Assembly: GCA_964464375.1 (NCBI GenBank)
Contig: CAYXFU010000012.1
Span: 1 to 64,000, forward strand
Length of the DNA stretch: 64,000 nt
Origin: CAIOZA01 sp964464375
Lineage (GTDB): Bacteria; Bacteroidota; Ignavibacteria; Kapaibacteriales; UBA2268
Direction: 5' to 3'
Below the pieces are notes generated by a model. The model was not told the origin of the DNA. It worked only from the letters and a program-made list of their open reading frames with translations, and ran no database searches. Below are positions 32,217 to 41,242 of the stretch, one piece after another; positions within the stretch are counted from its first letter, which is position 1, and every line of letters starts with the position of its first letter. The position numbers and the translations under genes are program-made.

Positions 32217-33020
32217 ATGCAAACAGACAATTCAATCAAAGAAATGGTACGCGACAAATACGCCCAAATCGCACTCGATACAATCGACTGTAAGACCACA
32301 GGATGCTGCGGCAGCCACAGCTTGCCGGAAGTTTATAACATAATGAGTGATGATTACACAAAGCTCGAGGGATATGTCGAGGACGCAGATCTCGGTCTTG
32401 GTTGCGGTCTTCCGACGCAATATGCAAAGATATCCGAAGGAGATACAGTTCTCGATCTCGGGTCAGGAGCAGGGAATGATGTATTTATAGCAAGAAGCAT
32501 TGTTGGTGAATCCGGCAAGGTAATCGGAGTTGATATGACTCCCGAAATGATCTCCAGAGCCAGAGCAAATGCTGAAAAACTTGGATATACAAACGTTTCG
32601 TTCTTACTTGGCGAGATCGAGGCAATGCCCGTTGAACGTAACACTATCGATGTTGTCGTCAGCAACTGCGTACTGAATCTAATTCCAAATAAAAGGGAAG
32701 CTTTTTCTGAGATTTTCCGTGTGCTAAAAAGCGGCGGTCATTTCAGCATTTCCGACATTGTACTCAAAGGTGAGCTCAATCCTAAACTTCAGGCACCTGC
32801 TGAAATGTATGCCGGATGTGTAGCGGGAGCTATTCAAATGGAGGATTATCTTTCGACAATCACCGGAACAGGTTTTGTTAATCTGCGATTGGACAAGCAG
32901 AAGAAGATTGATATTCCGGATTCGATCCTGAGTCAGTATCTGGATCCTCAAGAATTATCTGAATACAGAAATTCTGATTTTGAGATAATCAGCATAACAG
33001 TTTATGCCGAAAAGCCGTAG
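32217..33020 (+). CDS. arsM: Arsenite methyltransferase
   Basis: A 267-aa SAM-dependent methyltransferase that converts As(III) to methylated arsenicals. The SAM motif is VLDLGSGAGND (about 78-88). The three cysteines essential in ArsM are all present: C63 (GCGLPT), C151 (SNCVLNL) and C201 (AGCVAGA). A N-terminal cysteine cluster, C25/C30/C31, may bind arsenite first. Third gene of the arsR-arsF-like-arsM set. No arsenite efflux pump or arsenate reductase is nearby, so methylation may be the main detoxification step encoded here. Confidence 0.92.
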   Translation: MQTDNSIKEMVRDKYAQIALDTIDCKTTGCCGSHSLPEVYNIMSDDYTKLEGYVEDADLGLGCGLPTQYAKISEGDTVLDLGSGAGNDVFIARSIVGESGKVIGVDMTPEMISRARANAEKLGYTNVSFLLGEIEAMPVERNTIDVVVSNCVLNLIPNKREAFSEIFRVLKSGGHFSISDIVLKGELNPKLQAPAEMYAGCVAGAIQMEDYLSTITGTGFVNLRLDKQKKIDIPDSILSQYLDPQELSEYRNSDFEIISITVYAEKP

Positions 33021-33034
33021 AAGTGGCTGTCTTA

Positions 33035-33085
33035 CCTGCGAATGCAGGTATCTCTGTATTTGTAGGGACACGGCGTGCCGTGTCC
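33035..33085. repeat. Short palindromes: CCTGC-GAAT-GCAGG and a GTAG-foot hairpin
   Basis: 33035-33048 is CCTGCGAATGCAGG, also found at 29420-29433 in reverse orientation. 33063-33085 is GTAG followed by the palindrome GGACACGGC-GT-GCCGTGTCC, partner of the copy at 29341-29364. The intergenic gap 33021-33257 holds only such elements. Confidence 0.65.
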
Positions 33086-33127
33086 TTGTTTTTATTCTAT
33101 TTCCAATGCTGGTATCTATTACTTTCT

Positions 33128-33234
33128 GTGCCGTTGGCACATCAGATCGGTAGAAAGACGTATCCCCACAAAATCATCTGCCGTCCCGTACGGGACGGAA
33201 CTAAACAGAAGAAGAACGATTTTCTACCGATCTG
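33128..33234. repeat. Nested palindromic element
   Basis: Outer arms CAGATCGGTAGAAA (33143-33156) and TTTCTACCGATCTG (33221-33234) are perfect inverted repeats 64 bp apart. Inside lies CCGTCCCGTACGGGACGG (33181-33198), a perfect 18-bp palindrome. A further GTGCCGTTGGCAC is at 33128-33140. It shares the TTTCTACC(A/G)AT word with module C of the array at 14.8-16.2 kb. Confidence 0.65.
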
Positions 33235-33257
33235 TTCTCACATCGGGAGAGCAGATT

Positions 33258-33920
33258 TTATTTTAATAATATTACCTTCTTCATTAAATAGTTTTGAGGT
33301 GTTATAATATATAGGATATATTCGCCATTAGTATTTTTAGTTATATCAATATAATATGAAAACTGGTCAACATCAGATGAGAAAATTGTTTTACCACTTA
33401 AATCACTGACAAATATTTTATAGACTTGGAAGTCGCTTTTTTTAGTAAGTGTAATAATTCCGTTTTGATTCAAATAATTGAAATATTCGTCCAATTTATT
33501 GTAATTATAATTATTATTACCGTAAGATTCTGGTATGGGGTCAATTATTAGCTTTTTTAATGCACTATTATAATATAACTTTGCTACTGCTTTATCCGAC
33601 AATCTTTCCTTAATTATATACAAAAAATCAGGACCCTCATAGGTGCCAGATATTAAATGGGCAGTATAAAAATCTTTTATAGAATTAATACCATAATTGT
33701 CGGTTAGAGAATATTGCCTTTGAAAATCACCTCTACACCAAATATAATAGAAGGAATAATCATATCTACCATCATAATTATCATCAGAAAGAATCATTAT
33801 ATCAGAGCAAATATTTGATTTTTCTTCTATATATATCACTGTTGGCTTTTCAGCATTGAGGATATTTATAGTAAATATTAGTAGAATTATTATGAAAAAT
33901 ATTCTGTACATGATTATCAA
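33258..33920 (-). CDS. Secreted hypothetical protein with sorting-like tail
   Basis: A 220-aa protein with a signal peptide (hydrophobic residues 5-22, ending ILNAE). The last about 60 residues read YKIFVSDLSGKTIFSSDVD ... TNGEYILYIITPQNYLMKKVILLK, similar to type IX secretion sorting tails, though without the usual 'PNP' start. The middle shows no recognised domain. Tyr- and Asn-rich and AT-rich. It is probably exported. Its neighbours do not suggest a function. Confidence 0.6.
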   Translation of the reverse strand: MIIMYRIFFIIILLIFTINILNAEKPTVIYIEEKSNICSDIMILSDDNYDGRYDYSFYYIWCRGDFQRQYSLTDNYGINSIKDFYTAHLISGTYEGPDFLYIIKERLSDKAVAKLYYNSALKKLIIDPIPESYGNNNYNYNKLDEYFNYLNQNGIITLTKKSDFQVYKIFVSDLSGKTIFSSDVDQFSYYIDITKNTNGEYILYIITPQNYLMKKVILLK

Positions 33921-33972
33921 AATAAATAAAATTATTATGTGTTACAATATTATAAATAAGACCAATTTAATT

Positions 33973-35121
33973 TTACCTCTTCACAGATGCAATCTGCTTT
34001 ACAGCATCGATGAACACTTGAATCTCTTCTTCTGTTGTGAAGTAGGAGTAAGAAGCTCTGACTGTTCCCCAAGGATATGCTCCGATGGGCTTTAGTAGTA
34101 GTGGTGCACAATGCAGTCCCGTTCTGACCAATATATCAAAAGAACTGTCAAGAATATATCCCACTTCCTCGGGTACGATATGATCGATATTAAAACAGAA
34201 ATTCGTAAATGAATTTCTCTTAGATAAGTTGTAACAAGTCAATCCTTCTATGTCTTTCAATTCAGAGTAAATCAAATCGAATAATTTCTTCTTATGGGTG
34301 TAAATTTTCTCCAAGCCAATTTCAAGAACCCAGTTAACACCTGTTAGGAGCGAAATTATCCCGGGATTGTTTGGTGTGCCTGCTTCATAATGAATTGGAA
34401 ATCCCAGAGGCTGAAAAAGATTATCGCTGTGTATGCCGGTACCACCAACTTTCAGAGGCTTAATATATAAACCCTCTTTTACGACTAATCCTCCTGTACC
34501 TTGAATCCCATAAAGAGATTTATGTCCTGTGAAAGCCATAAAATCCAGATCCCAACCATCAAAATCAATAGGTACATTGCCGGCAGACTGAGAAGCATCA
34601 ACCAAAATAAGTGCACCATTTTCATGGGCGATTTTTGCAATCTCCTTAATATCTGCTATTGCTCCGGTTACATTGGAACAATGATTAACGGCAACAAGTT
34701 TAGTATTAGTCCTCATTGCCAATCGGATATTCTCCGGATCGATATTGGCATGTTCATCACAATCGACAATGGTTAATTCTATTTTTCCTTCAGATTCGAG
34801 CCTTTTGAGCGGACGGATAACAGAATTATGTTCCAGACTTGTAATCACAACATGTCCACCGCCAAGTTCAAGACCACTAATTACTGTATTCAGAGCTTCA
34901 GTACTACCGGATCCAAGAATAATCTGCAAAGGATTTGCTACCTTAAATAACTTCGACAAAGCAACTCTGCACTGATAAACATGGTCGCCTATGTCAGCTT
35001 TAAAACCGGTTCTTACGCCATGATGAGCTGGAACAGAAAGACTGTCGTTAACCGCATCAATTACACACTTAGGTTTAGGAAAACTTGTTGCTCCATTGTT
35101 CAGATATATCATTCTGTCCAA
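33973..35121 (-). CDS. Cysteine desulfurase-family PLP enzyme (class V aminotransferase fold)
   Basis: A 382-aa PLP-dependent enzyme of the class-V fold. The start YLNNGATSFPKPK, the cofactor lysine in MAFTGHKSLYGIQG, and the C-terminal RTGLHCAPL with the active-site cysteine match the TIGR01977-type cysteine desulfurase family, which mobilises sulfur from cysteine. No isc or suf scaffold gene is adjacent. A second, distinct class-V enzyme and a cysteine synthase lie within 4 kb, suggesting a sulfur-amino-acid neighbourhood. Confidence 0.87.
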   Translation of the reverse strand: MDRMIYLNNGATSFPKPKCVIDAVNDSLSVPAHHGVRTGFKADIGDHVYQCRVALSKLFKVANPLQIILGSGSTEALNTVISGLELGGGHVVITSLEHNSVIRPLKRLESEGKIELTIVDCDEHANIDPENIRLAMRTNTKLVAVNHCSNVTGAIADIKEIAKIAHENGALILVDASQSAGNVPIDFDGWDLDFMAFTGHKSLYGIQGTGGLVVKEGLYIKPLKVGGTGIHSDNLFQPLGFPIHYEAGTPNNPGIISLLTGVNWVLEIGLEKIYTHKKKLFDLIYSELKDIEGLTCYNLSKRNSFTNFCFNIDHIVPEEVGYILDSSFDILVRTGLHCAPLLLKPIGAYPWGTVRASYSYFTTEEEIQVFIDAVKQIASVKR

Positions 35122-35257
35122 ACCTTATTTTAAGTTAAATATTTATGGTAGTGACGACTGAAAATAATTATTAATAAAAAAAATAAAAAAACTCTTTTTA
35201 TTAACTGGTAAACTTCGTATAATTGTTATTTGAAATATATCATAATCACGTAAGACT

Positions 35258-36253
35258 ATGCCATCAAACCAATATTCCACAAAATCATACTATGAACTTT
35301 CTAAGCACAATTTGTCTCAGGTAGTGCTTTTCATATTCCTATCCATTATTGGTATGGTGCTTGTTTTTGTTGTACTGATGCCGATGCTGGAGGAGTTTTT
35401 TAAAGGCTTTTTAAGTGGACATGTATTTAATCATGGAGAAAAGATTTCGTATTTAATTGATTCAAAAGACAATCTCCATACCACAAATTATTTAACCAAT
35501 TGGTCTGTTGACATCTACAAAAACACACCGCAGGAGTCGCGCTATTGGTTCAATCCTGTTCTTTCGTTTTTCCCGATTGCATTTATTATAAGTCTTTTCA
35601 TGTCCATTTCTCTTAGTGCCCTTATGCCGGTTTCGGCGGGATTTATAAGGCAAAAAATTGAGCGCGAAATTGCTAATTTTATCAACCAAATATCCGCAAA
35701 TTATTTCGGATCAACTTCTGACCATGAATTAGCTGAAATTGCAATGATGATCAAATCAGCTGATCTCCAGCAAATGCATGAATACACTGATGACTGGGAT
35801 ATCAAGCTTGAAGATCTTAAAATTCTGCAAAGAGCTCTTATTTGGCAGGATTCAAATCTTTTCTATAAAATGGTACATTTGAATGACGGTCTCACTATGT
35901 ATATGCGATTTTACTTCACTATGAAGTATAACAATGCTGTGCTAGGTCTGGTCTATATTGGTGCGGCAGTACTTATCATTATTGTTGGTCTGCGTGGATT
36001 GAAGTTCGTACCTCCAACTCAACCATCGATTGTTCTGTTCGCATTAGGATTGGAATTCACCTTGCTGGTTACTTACGCTTTTACTTTGATGTACACCAGA
36101 CAGGAAGAAGATATGGATAGCGCTGTCGGATCAGGCAATTCATCAATGAATAGTGATTCTTTGTTCATGAGCAGTGATTTCGGCACATCTCGAGAAATTG
36201 AAAAATTACTGAGGGTTTTCATAAAATCTTCTCCCAAGAAGCCGACTAAATAA
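35258..36253 (+). CDS. Hypothetical membrane protein, four helices
   Basis: 331 aa. Predicted membrane segments at about residues 21-44, 100-124, 226-248 and 256-279. The loop between the first two (50-95) and the loop between the second and third (130-222) are soluble, the latter amphipathic and helical. The cytoplasmic-looking tail is polar and Ser-rich (SAVGSGNSSMNSDSLF). No family is recognised. It ends 6 bp before the TrmH gene on the same strand, so the two likely share a transcript. Confidence 0.6.
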   Translation: MPSNQYSTKSYYELSKHNLSQVVLFIFLSIIGMVLVFVVLMPMLEEFFKGFLSGHVFNHGEKISYLIDSKDNLHTTNYLTNWSVDIYKNTPQESRYWFNPVLSFFPIAFIISLFMSISLSALMPVSAGFIRQKIEREIANFINQISANYFGSTSDHELAEIAMMIKSADLQQMHEYTDDWDIKLEDLKILQRALIWQDSNLFYKMVHLNDGLTMYMRFYFTMKYNNAVLGLVYIGAAVLIIIVGLRGLKFVPPTQPSIVLFALGLEFTLLVTYAFTLMYTRQEEDMDSAVGSGNSSMNSDSLFMSSDFGTSREIEKLLRVFIKSSPKKPTK

Positions 36254-36259
36254 TAAAAG

Positions 36260-37048
36260 ATGATTGAAATCTCCAATATCAATGATTCTAGAATTGAATT
36301 ATACAAAAGTCTGCGCTTCACACCTAAATCTCATACAGATGCTAACGTCTTTGTAGCCGAAACTGAAAAAGTAGTCTTAAAGATGCTCGAAAGCTCAATC
36401 GAACCGGTTTCTGTATTTGCTGTTCCCGAATTTTATGAAAAATATTCAGATTTGATTAAATCTAAGGATTTTCCTGAAGGAAATCTCTTTATGGCAAATA
36501 AAGAGCTTATGAATGAAATCGTAGGTTTTCGCATTCACAGCGGCATAATGGCTATCGGTAAAATTCCACACGACACTCCAATATTAGAATTAGATTCTAA
36601 AATAGTCATATTAAATGGAATTATTGATGCAGAAAATGTCGGTGCCATCGTCAGGAATTGTGCGGCATTCGGATTTAATTCCTTAATAACAGATGAAAAA
36701 AGCTCTTCGCCTTATCTTCGAAGAGCCGTCAGAGTATCGATGGGAAACGTCTTCGAGATTAAAGTCCACCATAGCAAAGATATAATAGCTACTATCAATG
36801 ATCTGAAACGGAATGGAAGTCAGATTTTAGCTGCTGAAATCTGCGATGGATCTATTGCATTAGAAGAAGCTAATTTCAGCGATAAATTCTGCCTGATCTT
36901 CGGCAGTGAAGGTAATGGAATACAAACAGATATTCTAAATATTTGCGATAACATTGTACATATTCCAATATCAAATATTGTTCCTTCTATCAATGTAGCC
37001 GCTTCTAGTGCAGTCTTTCTTCATCATATCAAGAACAAGTTCAGCTGA
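36260..37048 (+). CDS. SpoU/TrmH-family RNA 2'-O-methyltransferase
   Basis: A 262-aa SPOUT methyltransferase. Motif 1 is NGIIDAENVGAIVRNCAAFG, motif 2 IFGSEGNGI, motif 3 IPISNIVPSINVAAS, in the right order and spacing for the knotted SAM-binding domain. The N-terminal about 90 residues are a substrate-binding domain of the L30e-like kind. It methylates rRNA or tRNA ribose, but which site is unknown. Its last 8 bases overlap the end of the convergent cysteine synthase gene. Confidence 0.92.
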   Translation: MIEISNINDSRIELYKSLRFTPKSHTDANVFVAETEKVVLKMLESSIEPVSVFAVPEFYEKYSDLIKSKDFPEGNLFMANKELMNEIVGFRIHSGIMAIGKIPHDTPILELDSKIVILNGIIDAENVGAIVRNCAAFGFNSLITDEKSSSPYLRRAVRVSMGNVFEIKVHHSKDIIATINDLKRNGSQILAAEICDGSIALEEANFSDKFCLIFGSEGNGIQTDILNICDNIVHIPISNIVPSINVAASSAVFLHHIKNKFS

Positions 37049-38147
37049 ATTTTTTGCAGGCAATCGGCAGAATATTTCCTTTTGATTCGCTGTACATTGA
37101 TTCTGCACATTCATCACCTTCGCAGGACATGTGGCAGACTCTTTTGAAAGCATGGAAGTTTAATAATTCGACATCAACTGATAAGAAATCAGCTTTAACG
37201 GGCTCGTCTCTGAGTAAATCTGTACTAAGATACTTTTTATTATCATCAGAAAAAACTGTGGCTATAATAGCATCATGCCCCATCTCATTCATTAGCTTCA
37301 ATGCACCGATGAAGTTAGCTCCGCTTGAAATTCCGACAGCTAATCCCAGCTCGGAAGCAAGCTTTTGTGCCATTATGATTGCATCACCATCGTCAACAGG
37401 TATAACTTTATCGAGTTGATCCAGTTTCACAATCTCAGGGATAAATTCGTCTGAAATCCCTTGAATTCTGTGCTTACCAACTTTGTAACCCGTTGTAAGT
37501 GTTGGAGAACTTGCCGGTTCAAGAGGATGAACCTTAACTCCGGGATATTGCTCCTTCAGATATTTCCCAACACCCATGATTGTACCACCAGTTCCAACGC
37601 CTGCGATGAAAGCATCCAGCCTGTGTTCCCTGAAAGCTAACTGCCACCATATTTCGGGTCCGGTTGTCAGATAGTGAGCCTCAACATTATCGTCATTAGA
37701 AAATTGACATGGTAAAAATGTATTGTCCATTTCAGTAGCTAATTCTTCAGAAAATTTGATACTGCCCAGAAAACCACCCTGAGCCGCAGATACTAATCTG
37801 ATATCAGCACCAAGACTTTTCAGAAGGTTCTTTCTTTCTTCGCTCATCCAGTCAGGCATAAAGATAGTTACAGGAAACCCAAGCGATCTTCCGATTGCAG
37901 CAAATGAAATACCGGTATTGCCGCTCGTAGCTTCAATTATTCGAGTATCGTCTTTGAGCGACCCATTGTCGATGGCTTTTTTTATAATATGATAAGCCAT
38001 TCTGTCCTTGATACTGCCAGTCAGATTGACGTGCTCAGCTTTTACAAAAATACGTCCTGGTTTACCCTTGAATTTAAAATTAATCTCCATCATAGGAGTA
38101 TTGCCAATCAAATACTTTAAACCATCTACTCTTTTCTGAATATTCAT
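37041..38147 (-). CDS. Cysteine synthase family PLP enzyme
   Basis: A 368-aa beta-family PLP enzyme joining sulfide (or thiosulfate) to O-acetylserine or O-phosphoserine. The PLP lysine is K47 in NLTGSIKDRM, the asparagine loop is ATSGNTGISFA, and the glycine-rich phosphate loop is GVGTGGTIMG. The C-terminal tail beyond the usual length (about 330-368) carries five cysteines (CHMSCEGDEC, IACKKF). That tail is unusual for CysK/CysM and could bind metal or form a disulfide. Subtype (CysM versus CysK or cystathionine beta-synthase) is undecided. Confidence 0.88.
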   Translation of the reverse strand: MNIQKRVDGLKYLIGNTPMMEINFKFKGKPGRIFVKAEHVNLTGSIKDRMAYHIIKKAIDNGSLKDDTRIIEATSGNTGISFAAIGRSLGFPVTIFMPDWMSEERKNLLKSLGADIRLVSAAQGGFLGSIKFSEELATEMDNTFLPCQFSNDDNVEAHYLTTGPEIWWQLAFREHRLDAFIAGVGTGGTIMGVGKYLKEQYPGVKVHPLEPASSPTLTTGYKVGKHRIQGISDEFIPEIVKLDQLDKVIPVDDGDAIIMAQKLASELGLAVGISSGANFIGALKLMNEMGHDAIIATVFSDDNKKYLSTDLLRDEPVKADFLSVDVELLNFHAFKRVCHMSCEGDECAESMYSESKGNILPIACKKFS

Positions 38148-38434
38148 ATTTAAATAACTTTCTGCATTTTTGATTTACTAAGACATGCAAATTAATCAAT
38201 TTTTTGAAAAAATTATTTGAGATAATCTTTAAATAACTTTTTATAGCCACTTTAGTACATAGCTAACAAAGAATGCTTGATTTGTGAACTGATTCTCTAC
38301 AGTTAAAGATTTTATTTTGCCACTTCTAACCTTAGTAATTGCAAATCACCACAAAAAAAGCATCATACTATCTTATGAAAATGAATAAATTATCTGATAA
38401 GGTTTTGAAGACAAAAAGGACTTACTCGGATTTT

Positions 38435-39901
38435 CTATCCCTTGATCTCAAACCAATTCTTAATCTTCTCTTCATCACTATCAACAAAACTTCTGTGATT
38501 GAACTCATTAGTCAAGGGGTTATGAATATATTCCTTTTCCAGATCAGCTATATTTTCAACGATGTATTTGATTGAATCGCATACGTAATGTACTTCCTCG
38601 TCTGTCGTAGTAGGATGGAACGATGCCCGAACCCAACCTGGTTTATCAAATAGACATCCGTTCTCGATCTCTGAGGTTATTTTATTTGAAGTATCAACAT
38701 TTACATGGAGAAGATAATGTCCGTAAGTGCCAGCGCATGAGCATCCGCCCCTGGTCTGTACACCGAACATATCATTCAGCAATTTCACAATTAAATTATA
38801 ATGGATATTCTCGACATAGAATGACATAATTGCAAGTCTATGCTCAATATTATCAGCTAAAATATGCAGATTAGGGATTTTCCTCAATTTTTCAAATGCT
38901 ATCCGAACAATCTCCTTTTCCCTTATCAGCATATTTACAACCCCCATTTCGTCCTTCAGCTTTATAGCTAATGCCGCTCTTATAGTCTGAAGGAATCCAG
39001 GTGTGCCTCCATCTTCGCGTGCTTCAATATCCTCTATAAAACTATGTTGCCCCCAGGGATTAGTCCACTTAACTGTGCCACCGCCAGTATTATCCGGAAT
39101 TTTATTGTGATATAATTTGGAATCGAAAATCAATACTCCCGAAGATCCCGGACCACCCAAAAATTTATGAGGAGAAAAGAAAATAGCATCAATCTTTTTT
39201 GTTTCATCTTCTGGATGCATGTCGATATCAATATATGGAGCAGATGCAGCAAAATCTACAAAACAATAACCACCATACTTATGCATCAATTGTGCCATTT
39301 CATGATAATTTGTCTGTATTCCGGTAACATTTGAACAAGCTGTGAATGCACCTATTATAGTCTTTCGATTTGCAAATTGTTTCAGGTTGTTTTCCAGGTC
39401 ATCAAGATTGACAAGACCTTCCTCATCAGGCTCTAAATGCACAACGTCTGCCATTGTAACAAGCCAGGAAGTCTGATTGGAATGATGCTCCATGTGTGTA
39501 ACGAAAACAATTGGTCTGTCCTCTTCTGCGAGATGAATAAACTTCTGCATCTGCTCCGGGACCTTCAATCCAAGTATCCTCTGAAATTTATTCACAGCTC
39601 CTGTCATACCTGTATCAGGCGTTATAATTATATCAGTTGAGCTAGCATTGACATGCTTTTTAATAATTTCATGAGCAAGATGATAAGCAATTGTCATAGT
39701 CTTCCCTGTTTTTGTTGCCTCAGTGTGGGTATTGGCAACGAATGGGAAGAACTGCTCTATCAATTTCTCTTCTAACGGCTTGAACAATCTTCCGCTTGCC
39801 GTCCAATCAGCATAAATAATCTTTTTTTCACCAAATGGTGAACGGAATGTTTGGTCAATACCTATAATTCCATCACGATAACCACTAAAATAATCTTCCA
39901 T
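38435..39901 (-). CDS. Class-V aminotransferase-fold PLP enzyme
   Basis: A 488-aa PLP enzyme. The cofactor lysine is in FFSPHKFLGGPGSSG. The start FRSPFGEKKIIYADWTASGR and the cysteine-bearing segment RGGCSCAGTYGHYL mark a longer subgroup of class-V enzymes distinct from the desulfurase at 33973. Its reaction is not known; cysteine desulfurase-like or selenocysteine lyase-like activity is possible. A -7-like TAATTTTG lies on the minus strand at 39943-39936. The 287 bp between it and the cysteine synthase gene hold nothing recognisable. Confidence 0.82.
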   Translation of the reverse strand: MEDYFSGYRDGIIGIDQTFRSPFGEKKIIYADWTASGRLFKPLEEKLIEQFFPFVANTHTEATKTGKTMTIAYHLAHEIIKKHVNASSTDIIITPDTGMTGAVNKFQRILGLKVPEQMQKFIHLAEEDRPIVFVTHMEHHSNQTSWLVTMADVVHLEPDEEGLVNLDDLENNLKQFANRKTIIGAFTACSNVTGIQTNYHEMAQLMHKYGGYCFVDFAASAPYIDIDMHPEDETKKIDAIFFSPHKFLGGPGSSGVLIFDSKLYHNKIPDNTGGGTVKWTNPWGQHSFIEDIEAREDGGTPGFLQTIRAALAIKLKDEMGVVNMLIREKEIVRIAFEKLRKIPNLHILADNIEHRLAIMSFYVENIHYNLIVKLLNDMFGVQTRGGCSCAGTYGHYLLHVNVDTSNKITSEIENGCLFDKPGWVRASFHPTTTDEEVHYVCDSIKYIVENIADLEKEYIHNPLTNEFNHRSFVDSDEEKIKNWFEIKG

Positions 39902-40015
39902 TTTACAATTTTATTATTTTTTACAATACCATTTACAAAATTACTAAAAATAATGATGGGACTATTTTAAAAAGGATATTATAAGCTAAATGGATGTAGG
40001 GGATCAATTTTTTCT

Positions 40016-40053
40016 AAAACACAGAATCCCGTCGGAACGGGATTCTGTGTTTT
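40016..40053. terminator. Bidirectional terminator
   Basis: A perfect 17-bp stem (AAAACACAGAATCCCGT / ACGGGATTCTGTGTTTT) with a 4-nt loop; A/T tails on both sides allow it to work either way. It lies 19 bp past the cheB stop and probably ends that transcript. Confidence 0.85.
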
Positions 40054-40071
40054 AAAAAATAAATTCGACAT

Positions 40072-41112
40072 TTACGCACTTTTTAATTTTTTCAGAACAT
40101 TGTTGACGTTGTTGATTGTCTTCAGCATTTGATCGGGCATATCCGTAATGTTTACCATAGTGTGAGGAATTCCGGCCTGAACGATTGTTCTCGGCATCGA
40201 TGGAGCTACTGCAGTCTCGGGATCCTGTACGAGTAGCTGTCCGCCAACGTGTACGATATTCATAGCACCCTTCATCCCGTCACGTCCCAATCCGGTGAGA
40301 ACCACACCAACAGTGAATCTGCCGAATGCCTCTGCCACACTTCTGAAAAGGGGATCTGCTGATGGTCGTACAAAATTCTCTTTCGGACCGTCGTCAATTG
40401 TAATTCTGTAGGATCTGTTGTTTACTCGCATGTGTTTGTCACCAGGAGCAAGATATACAGTACCTGCATTGCTTTCCAAGCCTCCTGATGCGAGCAGAAC
40501 ATTGAGCGAAGTCTCTCTCTGCAGTCGCTGAGCGAATGTTTCGAGCATCCATGGCGGTCCGTGCTGTACAATATAAAATGCAGTATTAGCAGGATTGCCC
40601 AAAGTTTCGAGATTCTTAAAGATATCGATCAATGTAGGAGGTCCACCTGTACTTGTGGCTATGCAAACAGCCACAAAATTTGGATACTTAGTTTCGTCAG
40701 CTTTTATCACTTCAATATTATCTAATTGTAAACTTTGATTTTTTCTTGCTAATCCATCGCGGAGTCTAGACATCAGATCGTCAACGTCTATTGGTTTAGC
40801 TAAATAGTCATCTGCTCCGGATTCCATCGCATAGTTTCTGGCACCTTCAGAAACCAATGCGGTGATCATAATAATTAAAGGCAGAATATCCATCTTTTCT
40901 CTCATACGACGGATAAGTTCTATGCCGTCCATCTGTGGCATCATCCAGTCGGATAAAATGGCATCAAAGCTTTCTGTTTCGAGCACATTAAGTGCTTCCA
41001 CACCATTATGAGCAACCTTGACATCATATCCGGCTTTAATCAAAATCCGCTTTAGAAGCAGAGAATTGGTCAATTCGTCTTCAACGACGAGTATTTTTGA
41101 GTTATTTCCCAT
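40072..41112 (-). CDS. cheB: CheB-type protein-glutamate methylesterase with receiver domain
   Basis: 346 aa. N-terminal receiver domain (residues 5-122) with phosphoacceptor D55 and K107. The C-terminal CheB methylesterase domain has catalytic S154 (ATSTGGP), H184 (VQHGPPWM) and D278 (GLGRDGMKG), plus the family segment SADPLFRS. CheB demethylates or deamidates chemoreceptors. No cheA, cheR, cheW or receptor gene is nearby, so it may serve an unlinked chemosensory system or a non-motility pathway. Confidence 0.92.
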   Translation of the reverse strand: MGNNSKILVVEDELTNSLLLKRILIKAGYDVKVAHNGVEALNVLETESFDAILSDWMMPQMDGIELIRRMREKMDILPLIIMITALVSEGARNYAMESGADDYLAKPIDVDDLMSRLRDGLARKNQSLQLDNIEVIKADETKYPNFVAVCIATSTGGPPTLIDIFKNLETLGNPANTAFYIVQHGPPWMLETFAQRLQRETSLNVLLASGGLESNAGTVYLAPGDKHMRVNNRSYRITIDDGPKENFVRPSADPLFRSVAEAFGRFTVGVVLTGLGRDGMKGAMNIVHVGGQLLVQDPETAVAPSMPRTIVQAGIPHTMVNITDMPDQMLKTINNVNNVLKKLKSA

Positions 41113-41174
41113 TAAAAAAAATATAATTTAAATATAACTTAAGATATTATCGGCATTAAATTTTTAATATTTAA

Positions 41175-41206
41175 TAAAAAAAGGGACAAAAGCCCCTTTT
41201 TTTTAT
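41175..41206 (-). terminator. Rho-independent terminator after the larger M16 gene
   Basis: An AAAAAAAGGG / CCCTTTTTTT hairpin with an 8-nt loop. Read on the minus strand it follows the M16 gene end (41243) by about 36 bp and is followed by T-rich sequence. Confidence 0.75.
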
Positions 41207-41242
41207 TTTTTATCTGTAAGTATTATACTTTATTGCAATTCT

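Noticed and set aside
33021..33257. Small plus-strand frames of 61-94 aa after arsM
   Set aside because: They consist of translated palindromes and lack start signals.
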